Assembly (NCBI GenBank): GCA_000499405.2
Contig: HG738140.1
Span: forward strand, 11,683,560-11,747,559
DNA from: Onchocerca volvulus
Lineage: Eukaryota; Nematoda; Chromadorea; Rhabditida; Onchocercidae
Direction of reading: 5' to 3'
DNA: 64,000 nucleotides
Shown: positions 12,497 through 26,340 of the stretch, piece after piece
How the letters are laid out: the number at the start of each line of letters is the position of its first letter
Position numbering within the stretch: position 1 is the stretch's first letter
Notes under the pieces: model-generated
What the model was told of the DNA's origin: nothing
Databases searched by the model: none
The model's input: the letters and a program-made list of their open reading frames with translations, nothing else
Position numbers and translations under genes: made by a program

Positions 12497-15400
12497 TTAT
12501 ACAATATGAGCACTTGCAGATCGAGCATGATTATTTGGAACTAGTCGTGGTGCACCCGATGAACCATTATTACCGCTTCGTGGTGCTATTAATAACATTG
12601 TACTGCACTGAACGGAAAAAAATTTAATTTTAATTGAGATTAAAAAAAAAACTTTTGTAATCCAAAAAATTAAATTGAAGTTTGAAAATTTTGAATATGA
12701 ACTGAGACAAAAAGGATTTTAAAAAATTGTTTTTCAGCAAAAGACGATGGCACTGGATTTTGATGAAATTTTATTAGAAAAAAATTCATCTGAATAGTAA
12801 AAATTTCGTTGGAATAAAAGTATTGTAGAAAGTTTAAATATGATTAACAAAGCAAGTACATTTTCAGATCCAAGAGTAGCAGTATTACTGTCATCTGAAC
12901 AATTACGCCGATGTGCTTGCGATTCTTGCATTATCCGTCGTATCTGTCGATGTAACGGTGGCGGAGGAGATAAACGATAACTTCCATCTAATGGTTCAAT
13001 CTGCAAGTGGGTTAAATTTCAGAAAAATATTATTTTTTCGTTTCATTCAAAAGAATTCATCCTATATCATTTTGATAATAATTTTTAGAATTTGAATCAG
13101 ATTATGAAAAGTACTTATGCAAATTTATTATCGAAATTGTTCAAAATTTCAAATTTGTTGAAAAATAAAATTCTTAACTTGACTACAATGAAGTAATAAT
13201 TTTCAATCTTATTCATTTAACAAATGAAATTGTAAATAAATTAATGGAAGTTTTTTACAATAACTCACCTCACATGGTGGTCCAATAAGTGACAACAAAA
13301 CTGGTAGTAAAGCAAGACCATTGATTACACCAATAAAAATTAATGCTGACATCACTACGAAAAAATATTTCACAACAAATTCGAATTCCGAAAAAGCAAG
13401 CATAATAATCCCAAGCAGTGTTGAGAAAGCACCATGAATAACAGGAACAAAAACACGATCGATACAAGACACCATACGATCATTTCGGGTACCAAGTGAT
13501 GTCAAAAATGCCAGCACAACATGTGCTGTAAATTCCACTCCTAGAAAAATATTCCACTATATTTAATTTGAATAAATTAAAATTAAAACGAAATTCAGTT
13601 CATTTCCATGATTATGGTGATTTTATCGTCTTTTTATGCAGACCTTTTTGCAACGCGGCTGTGCATAAAACATTGTGAACAAAGACTAATACAATTCCTA
13701 AGAAAACTCAGTTGAATCATGCTTAATGCAAGCTACTGGTGAACAGTTTCTCTTTGATGAAATTAATTTTCAATCTTTTCACAATAACACGTGCAAAGTT
13801 TGTCATTTCGTTTTTGTTCTTTGTATTCTACATAAAAATCTCACAAAATTCGAAAAAATTCTAATGCAATTCAGAAGCGGAACGGTCCAGTTTTTCGATA
13901 CTTTTAACCTAAAAAAACTAAGGCTCGGTGGTTTCGTAGTAATAAGTTCAATGAGATGGATAAAAAACATAATTTAACGGATGGCTCATAAACATCTTTA
14001 TAAAACTCATGCTCTGACACATTCATCTTTCTATCGCCACGAAACTTAGAGGTTAATCAAAAATTTTAAGGCGAAAAAAAGTTCCCACTAATTTAATCAG
14101 CTCTAAACAATTTATTTCTAAATTAAAACTTAATTATTCTGAACTAACTTTTGTTTAAACTGGTCCTTCATTATCATTTAAAATATGAGATATGAAAATT
14201 AGAGCAGACTCACCAATACCAACGGCAGTGACAATTGTTACAGCTGAAATAGGATTCAATTTGATACCAGCCAGACCGAGAAAACCAGTGAGCTCAACAG
14301 TCATTAGAAGCAAAATTATCAAAATAATGCCTGAAATATCCTTTTTATGTAAATGAAAATCAGCAACGACATCAGAAACAAATATTTTTTCTAATTCAAT
14401 TCAATGGAAAATTCTAAATATGTAATAAAATTTGCATAAAAAATTACAAAGAAGAAAATTTACTAACCAGCAGCCCATGGATTGCATAGGATAATAGAGA
14501 TCATACAGAATACAGCGAAAGCTATTATACAAATGGCTTGGAAAAGATTGGTACTCAGATGTAAATATTGCTCCCAAAATGTGAATGCGACACCGGTTGG
14601 GAAATTTGGCAGACCATCAGCAGTGAATTTGTCACAAATAGTACGAATCTCCTAAAAAATTTTTATTTTCTAAAGGTATAATATACATTAGTCACAGCAA
14701 TAAAAGATGAATCGCACAATATCCAAAAAATCCTAATTAATACAGATGTCATAGAAATATATTTCGAAATTTCCTGTTGAGGTCTAAAGAAAAGAGATGA
14801 AAAAATAAAAGCTATAGAAATTAAAAAGCAGAAACTACTAACTTTAATCATTTCAATAATAACCGGTGTACTGGATAGATTTGTGAGATAAAAGGGTATT
14901 TGGCTGTATACGAATGGACTTGCTGGCGGTACCAAACGGACTGTTTTATCATCAATCGTCCATTCTGGTGGTGAAGGAATGAACGAAGCTAGTGATACGT
15001 GATACATCATTTTATCAGAATTATACCAAGCTGTTAAATAATTGTAAAAACTTTCTTCATTAATCGTCCCACTTTCATCTACAAAACGTATTCTACCAAT
15101 CTGCAAGTACAAAAGAACGAACTGATTTATTGTAAAAAGATAATGATGAAAAAATTTTAATCTGTCCATGTTTCAACTCTTTAAAAAACAGCTATAGTCT
15201 AACCAACATCATTAATGAAATAGTTACATGACTTCATGGTAAATTTCTTTCAAAAAATAAGCTTCCTTTGAAAAATGATTCAGTTTGCATCCAACTTACA
15301 AATAATTCGAAAAGACACTTACACGACCGGTACAATTGTACGTATATCCATAGCTACATGCCAATCGATAAGCAATATTGACATCAGTTGACAATTTTTC

Positions 15401-18400
15401 GGTTTCTCCCATAAAATCAGTTTCTTCACCCACAACTGTCCCCGTTGATGAATCAATCTTTAATGATATAACTCTCATTTATTTATTTGCATTTTCAAAC
15501 AAATAAATTTCAAAAACAGCGTATTCAGAAACTCCATATAAATTTTTGTCAAATTTCAAGGTTTCGAAAATTTACCAAACCATCAGCTACTGCCTGATCC
15601 AACTTCTGCTGTAAAGTTCTCAGCCAAATTCTTAACAACGATAACCAATATTTCTCGCTTGGTTCTTCTTCACTATTTTTCACGACAAAATGAGAATTGC
15701 CTAAAATCAATGACAAATTAGAAAAGTAAGGAGATTGCCGTAAAAAGGACAAAAAAATAAAATGAATACATACCATGTTTTATAAAGCTCAAATTATACT
15801 GCTATCAAAATGTTAAAACTACACTCTTAATCTGGAGAACAAAACAACTTAAATCCATACATGTAACAAATATGGATGAAAACTGAAATGCGAAATGCTA
15901 TAACACTCTTTGTGAAAATCTTTTTTTTTTTCTTTTTTTTAGAGACTTCGATAAAGTTAACTTTCGTTCAAAAGGATGTAGAAATCTTTAATAGCATAAT
16001 TATATTAATTTTAAGATCTTAAAGAACAAAAAGAATATACCAATGCTCAAACGGTAATTATCGATTTTGTGCTGATTTTTTGCATAATCAATGTCTGGTC
16101 CTCGTAATACAGCAAACATCGGATAAAAACTGAAGTAACGATCTCGAGCTTTCAGGAAAGCAGCCGGTGCTGTCTGATCGGGTAACACATCACTCATTTC
16201 AAGGCCAAACGTAGTACGGTGCAATCCAAATAATCCAGCAAGTAACAAACATAAGCATATCAAGATGACAAATATCTGAAATAACAATATTTTTGGAAAA
16301 TGTACAGAAGCTTGCTTCTGTACATTTTCCAAAAGTTTTGTTTTTTCGAATACCAAAATGGTAAAGCTATAAGTTGATGTGCTTTTAAATTCAATCGTGC
16401 ATTAAATTCAACAATTTAAAGTTTCCATGTTTATCAAATTTTTTTTAGAAAATATAGTTTGCGGCATAATTTTGTAATTTAACTTCACGAAATATTAAAA
16501 CAAAACCATATAGCACTAGGAATGATTTTTATCATTCAATAAATGAATATTTTTTTCAAATTCGAAAATGCCAGGGAAATCTTCACAGTATTAATGTTAC
16601 CTACTTTGGCTATTCTCTTTTTCAAGAACGGTATATAATAATGCCGAAGGAGAGCATGAAGAGTCCAAGGCTTTATGCTATCGTCCTCCATGTCGTCCCC
16701 ACGATCGTTAGGAGAGTATAGATTATGATATGAAGGCACTGCTCCACCAACTGTCAATTTTTCCTGCAATTTTTGAGCAGATGAACTGAAACTTAAAAAC
16801 TCAATTAGTGTTTTCGGCAATGTTATATGAAGTAATCCATTTTTAATGATAAATATGAAATAATCTATTACCGCAAAGAATCAATAAATAGGAAATAATC
16901 TATTATTACCCCAAAGAATTAATTTTCTTTCTCCTTCTCTCAGCTTCTCAAACAATTCCAGAATAAAATTGTCCAGAATATTTTAATTACCTAATTAAAA
17001 ACAAGTATCTAAATAAAGTAGCATCTAATTACCTATTATTTGGTACCAATTAAAAACTCCAAACCATTAAAATTACCTAATGCCTAATTATCTTGATAAC
17101 TTGACCTAATAAACTAGAATTAGTAGTTAATTAAGACCCATTTCCCACTTGAACAATCGATTCATTTATAAAAATTACTACATAAATAGCTTAAAGATTT
17201 TTTAAATATGTATAGACTAAGTACTGACCTGAATATGTGGTTTGACACCCATATCAACTACATAACTGCTTTCCCTCGCGAATGAGTCTTTTATCACTGA
17301 ACAGCAGCAAACATCTCGACGATAACTTTTGCGACGGCGTAAATCAATGGATATTATTGCTGGGAAAATCGTAAGCACAGCAATAAGATTAAACGTCAAA
17401 AGAATAGAAGACTGAAATAAATTTAAATTTGAAACGGAAATATTAAAAAATTATGCAAAAAACAGATTTCGGCTTCATTCAAAACAAGAAAAATATAAAT
17501 AAAATATTTTTTCTTTTCCAAAATATTTAAAAATCGATTAACAAACAATGACTTCAGCTAGAAGACAAGCTTTGCTTATTTTTGACATCCCCTAATCAAA
17601 TCTTGATTTAAATTTCAAGAATTCGTTTTACTAGTTAAAATTTACATAATTGCTTTCTATTTCGGAATCAAATTTGATGAATTAAGGAAACACAAACCTG
17701 TGCACAAAATGCACGTAAGGCAGGAATTGGCAACAATGTTCCAGCAAGAAATGAAAGAATATTATTGACGGATGTCATCATAACACTCATACCAGTTTCT
17801 TTCATTAACATACCGACTTCATTTTTCTCCACATTTTCCATTATACTGTGATAATTATGTAATAAAAGGAAAATATTATCCACACCAATACCAAGTGTAA
17901 GAAATGGTACAATCTGAAAATAAACCACCAAAATTTTAGCTCAAATTTTAGGTAAAAGCAAACTCATTAAATAGGATCACCAATAAAGGAAATCTGAAAT
18001 TATCAATCAAATTTCAATATCATCCATAAAATTTTCAAATAACTGAAAAGATCCAAAGATTATGCTGAAATTGTACCAGATAATCGTGAAAAATTTTAGT
18101 GTTGACTAATGACAATATATAACATCAATTAAATTCTGCTTAAATACGATGACAACAGCGTAAGCTTGTTTCAGAAACCACAAATTTCAATATTTATCAC
18201 TACTGTTAAATAAATGTAAACTTAAAAACTTAAAATCAAAGCTTGAAAAAATCTAGCCTGAGTGGTAGCTGCATTGAATTCGATACTTAACCATGCCGCA
18301 AGGCCCAAACCAGCAACCGATGCAAAAGTAACTGTTAATACACCGGCAAAAGCCAGACCTATGCATGAATCAACAGCTAGCATGCATCCCTGACATTTCA

Positions 18401-21400
18401 TTTGAGCTTGCAGTGCATAAAGCAACATCAAAAAGTATCTAAAACAACCAACTAAGAGTTAATTGAATACTTAAAGAATGTGCTAATTAATTTATAGAGC
18501 AGAATTATTTTTACTAAGTTTTTTCCGCAATTACCGAAATTTCAAACAATGAATTGATTTACTGAAATAGCTTAGCAGCTGGTTGAAGATGAATTTTCTT
18601 TTCGGAAATTTTGGATTCATTTTGAACAGAGTCACTCAACACAGCAGACGAATAGAATATTTCAGTTATTTTTTTTTCATTGATTTTCGAAAATTATTGG
18701 AGTCATTGAAAAAACTATCGTTATCGAAATTTCTCCAAATTTCATAATTAGAAAAAAACATCACTTTACTAGGAGATTCCTACTTTCATTTACTAAAATA
18801 GTTTTGCTGTGATTATAATAAGATAATTCATTTACAAAAACCTCACAAGACTAAATGGATGTATTAACTTACTTACATTCACTTCTCTATCTATAAAAAA
18901 TTATTCTTTTCTTCTCAAATAAGTTCATTAAGGAAAATTTACCCAATAAAAATAATGTTGTAATTGAATTTGCAAAATTCTTTTAACATATCGGCAACTG
19001 ATGTTGATGCTAATGGATGTATTCGGCGATGGGCAATTTTCGAATCACTTTTTTGATCGATGATAAAGTTCCATTCGTGATTATATAAATTCTTTGTAAA
19101 GTCACGTTGCCATGCTCTAACCACATTTTCTGCCACAGTCACATTCCATTGCATTAGATTTAAATTTGGTTTTGAATAAACTTTACCACCATCCTATAAA
19201 ATGATCAGATTTGTTTGCTTGGAAATATAACGAACATCTGTCAAATAGAGTTTAATATTGTTACATATATATCTGCTATGTTGATACCTACTTTCTTTTT
19301 CTCAAATCATATTCATTTGTTTTGAAAATAATACAATGATATCCAAATAGAGAGTTTTTTGCTAAATTCTTAGCAATTTTCGACTTCTACATCTCAATTT
19401 TTTTTCACAATTTTTAATCAAAATCGACTTTTCGTTTTTTTTCAAGATAAAATATACCTTGAAGCGATTATATATATCAACGGCTGAAGCCACCAAAAAC
19501 ACGCTTTGCAAAGCTTCCGCACTTTCAATCGTACCATTTTTTATCTGAACACCACCAATAATCAAATCCTGTGGCCATGACATAATATCTTTCGCGAAAC
19601 TACGACAACCACCAGTCATCACTTCGCCGTAATTTGGAAGTACAGGCATTTCATGCTGAAAAACAAACTTGATCATGGTAAAAAGCTGAAAAGTCACTAG
19701 AAGTATTTGATAATTCAATATCGCTCACATGCGGTAATTATGGAGCGAGCTATTATACTGGGTATGATACGGCAAAAATTTTTTCAGAAATTATTGCATA
19801 AATCATATGTTTAATCTTCATTGAACAAAAATTATCTTAGAAAAATGATTTCCATGAGAAAAATTCCCACAAAAAAATAAAAATGTAATGCAACAGCTAA
19901 TTTTAATTAGATAAAGCCGTACCAATTTAAGGAACTCATGCCATTTATCCGTATTATTCCGAAGCCATTCCGAAAAAGGTCGTGCGTATTTTGCGCAACG
20001 TTCCGCTGGAATTTCAATTTGTTACTTTTTTGAGCACGAAAAAAGGTTAAATTTAATATCAATGCAAAAGTGTGACATAATCTCATCATACTCGAATGAT
20101 GCATGCTTATTTATAGACGAACAAAAATCATAGGAAACCAAAGGACAGTTGAAGGGAAGAAAAGGAAATAAACGAATTCTTATAAAGTTCCTATAGCAGA
20201 ATCTAATCACCAGCACAAACTTTTCGTTCACAACGCACAACAGATTATAAACTTATAAACAGCAACAATACTGTGCAAAAGAAAACTCAGTAAAAGACTG
20301 TTGTCATTCATATAGATATGGCCAAAAAAAAGGAACAAAACGAGTGGGAGAGAGAACGAGAGGAGGAACTGACGAGAACTCCAGAAATACCAGTCTTGTC
20401 TTAAATGATTAAAAAGTGTAATTAAATGGAAGATGTCTCATAATATAACTAGTTCGTCAGTTGGAAATCAGAGCAATCTTAATTTAAATAACTGAATTAA
20501 AATCAAAAAAAAACTAAAAAATCGAGATAATGACTACTAATTATAACTTTTGACAAGTTTTTGATAAAAAAAAAAAAAAAGAAAAAAGAAAAAAAAACAA
20601 TATCTGGATAAAGAAGAGAAAAAAAAACTTAATTTCGTCATAAAAATAACATTAAAAAGAGAAATGACGAATAACATGCCATTCAACTAAAAAGATACAC
20701 ACATAACAATTTCCTTTAACTCATGCAGCCTATTCTTCTCACCATTTAAATTAAATTCCTTATCCTCATCATCGTAATATAGAAAATCATTGTCATCTTG
20801 TTGAGCGATTGAACCTGAAGTTTAAAACTAACTTTTCCTCTTGGTAATATTGCTTCATTACTCTTTTTTGTTTAGATTTAATTGACTAATTTCACTAATG
20901 GTACGAAAAAACTGTATTTCTAGGAACTCCTGAATGCATCGAGAATTGAAGAACCGCTTAATGTGTCGAATGTTTCGCGGATTTCAATTTCAGATAAAGA
21001 TGATCGAATGAGAAATTCACTACTCTTATTGACAATTGTAATATATCTGCGCAGTACTTAAGCCAATCTAATTTTTTTTTAGTATTTCTCCTAAAAATTT
21101 ATTTCGTTCATTCAATCCTAATTCATGAATTATACTGTAAATTAGCTCGTCAGAAAATAAAAAAAGCCTCCTGTTATTTAGTTACATAAGCTCATGTAAT
21201 ATTCCATCTTTCTTGGTCTTCTTTACAATGTAAATTCGAGAAATTTCTATCTTTGAAAGAAAGCCGTCAGTTATCGAGAAAAAATGTTGTTCGAAAAGAA
21301 CTTGCATCATTTCAGACCTCGAATTTAGATACCCAGAATTCTAAGAGATTCCGATGAGACATAGAATAAATCATATTTTCAGTCTCAATAAAATTACCAA

Positions 21401-24400
21401 CCTTTCTCTTTTTCTTTTACAACGCTTGAAGATACATTCTTTGGATCTGGCATTGTTTCTGCTAACCGATCTGATCCAATAGATTCTGCTTCCGCTGGAA
21501 TCCTTGAAGTTGCAACTTGTTTATTGTTCGTGCTATTTGCGGCATTTTTTGAATTGGAAACAGTTTCATTTGTTTTGATTATTTCATCTTTACTAAAGGA
21601 AAGCTCAGATCGATTCGCACCATTCGACATTCCGTTTACGCTCAAATAATTATCGGTCAACTTTTCTACATATTCCGAGCCTCTCTTTCGTTCTGAAAAT
21701 ACATATATATATAGCATTTTCCTATCACACCCTAATTTTTGATGACATTTGAAGTAACAAATGGTAATTTCCGAGAAATTAAATTGCATTTCGGATCTTT
21801 TCAATCATAAAAATGAATTTCTCTTCTATTTATTTGAACAGTACTATATTATAGTGAACCAACTTTTGCCGAAGAAACCGAAAAAACTGAAATCGTCTCC
21901 TTGATTCTTTTTTTTTTCTTCGCGACGAAGATATTCCGGATCAACTGGTACTTCAAAACCTTGTTTCCTGGCATATTCTAGAAATCTAGGGATCAGATCA
22001 CAAAAAGCAAAGTGGTTTGGTGATTCAGTTGGACATTCCGGATTTAGCGGATCGATACACCACCGATCAAGATAACCTCTGCCTATGTTAGCCTGAAATT
22101 AGAGGTGATAATTCAACTTATTTAATTATTTCACAGCTCAATTTTCGATAAGCTCTACAGTAATCAGAAAAAATTGATTTCATTTATAAGACTAATTGCA
22201 AAAAAAAGATTTTCCATTTCTTTGGTATATGACAGTAAAACAAATGCAAAATGATTCTTGTCATAATAAATTATATCATCCTTCATTGAATTAGTTCAGC
22301 AAAGCAAAAATTTACTCGATGGAAAAAGCTGTTGAAATTATCCAAGTCCAAAATTTCGGCCAATTCTTCCAGAAGTGTTTGTGGATCAATATTCGACCAT
22401 GACAAAGTGTCCATATTTGATAGTGATGATAAAAATTCCTTTCCAAATCCAAGCGAACTGAAAAACCTTAGTTAGTGTCTGAAGCAATGTCAATAAGTCC
22501 CTTCTTTCAGTTTCTTTTATATTTAAATAAATTAAAAATTAAATTAAATTTAGATGGAAATAAAATGAAAATTTTCCCATTCGCTTATTTTTCATATTTT
22601 TACCTGCTTTCGATGCTAGGATGCGGTCCAATCGCTTTCGATCCCTCCCAAAAGCAATCAATCGGTGTAATCCAAATGCACGGTATTATTTTATCAATAA
22701 GTGGCAAAAATTCAGCAACAAATGAATTTTCAATTTTCGGTGACGGTGGTTTGAAGCATAAATCCGCAAGAGTCCAATTTCTGGAAGAAAATTTTTCTAA
22801 AAAATATTTTAAGCAATTTCAAATGCAAGTTAAATGAACAAGCAATTCTGTAGATCAACAGTACACAACAATAGCTAACTTGAAGGGATAAACCCGTTTT
22901 ATATTTCAACACGTACAGAAAACGTCCTGAATATTTTAGTATACTTTTTAATACTCAAGATTACTGACAAACATATAACAACGAGAAGTAGAATGAACAA
23001 TCTGAATAACTATAAATGATTTTGAAACTTTGAAAATCGTTTAAAACATTAGAAAAAAAAAAGCGAATTAATGAAGCAAATGAAAAATGAAAATAGATAA
23101 ACATACTCGCCAGCGACATTCACTTCATATTTTGCAATTTGTTCCAAAATTGTGACATGTTCTAGTAAACCTTCTTGAGTAAGTATATTATCACCTTCAA
23201 TTACAGGAGTCTGTATCACAACCTAAAAATTAATACCTTTGCAAATCACAAAGCAAATAATTTCTTAAAACAAACTCCAACCGTTATTGATTTCTGATCA
23301 GTCTATTTGATTAATTAATGAGCAACTCAGTAAAATTATAGGCTATTTATATCTTATCAACCAACTTACTAAATTACTTATTCACTAATTAAAGAGACTG
23401 AAAAAAAAAAAAAAAAACGAAAATGAAACTATGATAAGTGCAGGATAATACCTGATAAGCACCACCAAGACCTGTTTCACCATCTGCTTTATCGGAACTC
23501 AGCTTTTCTATCCTTGAAAGAAAATCAAGTTCTTCTTCTAATCGGCCACCACCTAGGACATGGAAAATAAATCTTTTTTAAAGTGAAATACCAAGTAATT
23601 GATAACATAAAAAATTTCTGCAAAATTAAAAATATTGAAAACTTCAAGATTTTCATTATCATCCAATACTCCTCTGAAAAAAAATGAGTGAAAATCAATA
23701 TATTAATATTTTTGAAATGTTCGAGTGAATGGTCTTGATTTTTCTCTTTCCTAATATAATGCATTAAGTTTTATATTTCAGAATAATCAGAAACATTCTC
23801 TTAAACCATAAAATCATATTTGTTCCATTTTTCACCATAAGTTCTTCTTATTGAATGCCTCTACGTGCAAAAAAGCTCAGTGCTCGCTATCTTTGAATAT
23901 AAATAGAATATAAGAAGCAATATGAAATAATGATCAGTATCAAAAGCAAAAAGTGAAAAAAAGTTAATTATTATAGTTCAACAAATATATTTGCTACTAA
24001 TAATAAATAAATGATAACTTAACAACAAATTTCACAAATCCCTTTGCAACGCAGTTTAATTAAACATTCAACCTATTCAATCATTTTTTTATTCAATTGC
24101 AATAATTACCGTCAAGAAAATGTATATCTAGTTCAAGTAAAACTTACGTGCTACCCATAATTTGACAATGTCTGTTTCAATGCGAACATATTGCAAGCCA
24201 TAGCAACAGAAAATAAAGAACATTACAACAGTGAATAAAACGAGACATGTATGGTGATGTACAAATGTTCCCAAAGTAAATAATGCTTTTTGAATTAAAC
24301 TTCTCGAATATAAAGCTGCCCGATTGCCACGTGCTTTACCCTGAAAAATTATTATTGTTTTAGATCAAATAATAAAGTGCAAAGTAGGGACGAACTTTTT

Positions 24401-25274
24401 TTCTTGACCGAAGATCGCTTCTGAATTCTCGAAAATGCTTTACAAAAAAAGAAGAAAATAAAAATAAAAAAAGTAGAAAAAAGTGAATGGAGCATTTAAA
24501 TTTGCAGATGCAGAATGAAAATTATTCTAACCCGCTTAATTTGTTGCAAAGCCATATCCGCATCATACCATGACGGCCGTTCACTGAATTCATGTTTCCA
24601 TCGTTCCGAAAATTCATATGAATTTGATTTACCAACCAAGAATTGATCCATTTTCTAAAGACATAACAGAAGTTATTTATCAAAATTTACACCATCTTTT
24701 AAATGAAAAAAGATAGTAATGACATCTGGAGAATGAAAAAAAGAATTCCAAAAAAAAAGTCCGTCTTTTCCTTCCAACTCAACTTATTCTTATGCAAACT
24801 CAATCATTAAAGCAATTTATATTTATTTACTCTATGCAAATGCCATTGTTTCACATTATACTTATCCCTGCAAATGCAAAAACGCTTCAATTCGTGCTTT
24901 CGATTGAAAAGAACAATAATATTAATAATATGAAATAAGTAAAATGAAATTGAAATAATATGAAATTAAATTTTCTCAATCAATTCTACCACCAATATCT
25001 GCGATAAAGAAAAAAAAACTAGGACTAGAATATTTTTAATTGATTACAGCTTCAAAAAAGCAACGCCTAATTAAGTGAAAGTTATCATTCTTATCATCAC
25101 CTGCCCACAAGATGTTCCTATCCCGACAGTTGTTGATGCAATTACATTGTCATTATCTGGTTCTTCATCTTCCTCAGGCGCGGTGCATTCCAGAAGATGC
25201 TGTCCATGTTGTGTAACAGATCTGGTAACTCCATGATGCTTGTTGGTACCTGGTGGTTCTATCAGTAAAAGCAT
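12497..25274 (-). CDS. ptc: Patched-family receptor/sterol transporter, 26 exons
   Basis: The model gives about 1500 residues, close to the size of human and fly Patched. Conserved stretches run along the whole protein: GKARGNRAALYSRS before TM1 (about 130-148), IETDIVKLWVARGGRLEEEL, the ECD1 block CIWITPIDCFWEGS, LNPECPTESPN, MTGGC, WPQDLIIGG, the sterol-sensing domain with FNAATTQIVPFLTLGIGVD, the Cys cluster VCCC after TM6, FWEQYLHLS in ECD2, and GIGVEFTAHVVLAFLTSLG in TM10. Both RND-type acidic positions are present (D789 and E1329 in this model). The protein starts MLLLIEPPG and ends SASAHIV; the tail is short and has no PPxY motif. Patched proteins export sterol and, where Hedgehog signalling exists, repress Smoothened; nematodes lack a canonical Smoothened pathway. 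Similarity to vertebrate PTCH1 suggests ptc-3 rather than ptc-1, but this needs a tree. Confidence 0.95.
16291..16334. repeat. Perfect 21-bp inverted repeat with 2-nt loop
   Basis: Arms 16291-16311 and 16314-16334 are exact reverse complements, separated by TT. The hairpin sits in the Patched intron between exons 17 and 18, about 15 bases upstream (in transcript sense) of the acceptor for the exon starting at 16275. It could expose or hide that acceptor in the pre-mRNA, or be a recent palindromic insertion. The arms contain the palindrome TGTACA. Confidence 0.85.
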
Positions 25275-26220
25275 CCTGCAAAAATATGGCTTCTGAATTT
25301 TCATTTTAACTAAAGAAATGTGAAGAATATTTTTTTGGCGCAACAAAAAAATTCAAAAATGTAATGACTTCGCATACAACAATAAAATGTGTGCAACACA
25401 GATACCTATGCAATCATCTAAGACATAAGTGTAGAATGACTTGAAATTTTCTCCAAATCCCCAAAATAAAATAACATAAACAGGAAATAATTCTTACAGA
25501 AAATTTTATATGTTCGAATCGGACGAATCGGACCAAGGTAAAATTGAAAAATGAGACGTTAATTCTAAGTGATTTAATTGGAACATTCATTGCATATTAA
25601 ATAATGCAAAAAAAATGAGATAAAATATTCACCAAAAGTTTCAAACAAATTTAATCTTTCAAAAATTTCTGAAATCGGTTGAACAAGTCTTCGTTACTAA
25701 TCTGTTGAGTAATTGTTCCAGATATTACTTAGACTTGACTACATTATGTTCAGTGTTAAGACAAACTTCAACAAGATTGAAATAAAAGTAATGGTGCCGG
25801 AATCTTATTGAAATTGAATTATTCCGACAAATTACAACAAAATATCCATAAGTAAACTGTCGGATGTAAGTACTATTAAAAGGCAAAAAAATGAATTTGA
25901 ATGAAATACTGAAATAAAAAGTAAAACTATGAACAATTCGTATTATTACCAAATGATCGGAATAAATTCTGAAAGGAAACATATAAATCTTACTTGAAAG
26001 TTCACTTTCACATTCCTCAACAAAATACTTCGCTGTTTAGAGATAAACAGGAAAAATCAAAGACCAAAGCAAATATTTTCTAAATTTTTACCGCTATATT
26101 TGATTGTTTGAAAGGAAGGAGGGAATTTTCTGCCATAATTTCCATTTGATTCTATTGAAATTAAAAGCAAATAGTTTTACATTTCAATGGAAGAATCTTT
26201 TATGACGTTTCATTGAAATG

Positions 26221-26340
26221 GATGGATGACGAAATGACGAATCACGTAATGAGACGTTGCAGAAAGGAAAGTATACAATGTTGAACAAGTGATGAGTCAT
26301 CGCAAGGCAACGCATAAAAGATGCGATGAGTCACGAGTCA
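26221..26340. promoter_or_regulatory. Cluster of bZIP-type motifs upstream of Patched
   Basis: Within about 120 bases there are two exact TGAGTCA sites (26293-26299, 26327-26333), a further GAGTCAC just after, and upstream TGACG (twice) and CACGTAAT. TGAGTCA is the AP-1/GCN4-type bZIP site and TGACG is a CRE half-site. The patch is less AT-rich than its surroundings and lies about 1 kb upstream of the Patched start codon. A role as promoter or enhancer is inference. Confidence 0.3.

Larger units (their letters stand above)
12497..25275 (-). other. ptc: Exon map of the Patched gene
   Basis: Exons in transcript order: 25274-25101, 24654-24532, 24340-24148, 23552-23452, 23222-23107, 22780-22604, 22457-22316, 22092-21864, 21692-21402, 20814-20743, 20005-19923, 19655-19458, 19193-18943, 18438-18258, 17913-17698, 17411-17229, 16799 (or 16785)-16605, 16275-16041, 15700-15576, 15457-15323, 15100-14843, 14651-14468, 14330-14214, 13540-13269, 13000-12860, 12607-12497. 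All phases agree except at the exon 16/17 join. There the good acceptor (exon from 16785) leaves the frame off by two, and only a weak acceptor (exon from 16799) keeps it; a short extra exon may be missing. Intron 14 starts with GC. The first ATG sits one base after a TTTTTGCAG acceptor at 25276-25284, which suggests spliced-leader addition or an upstream untranslated exon. Confidence 0.85.
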
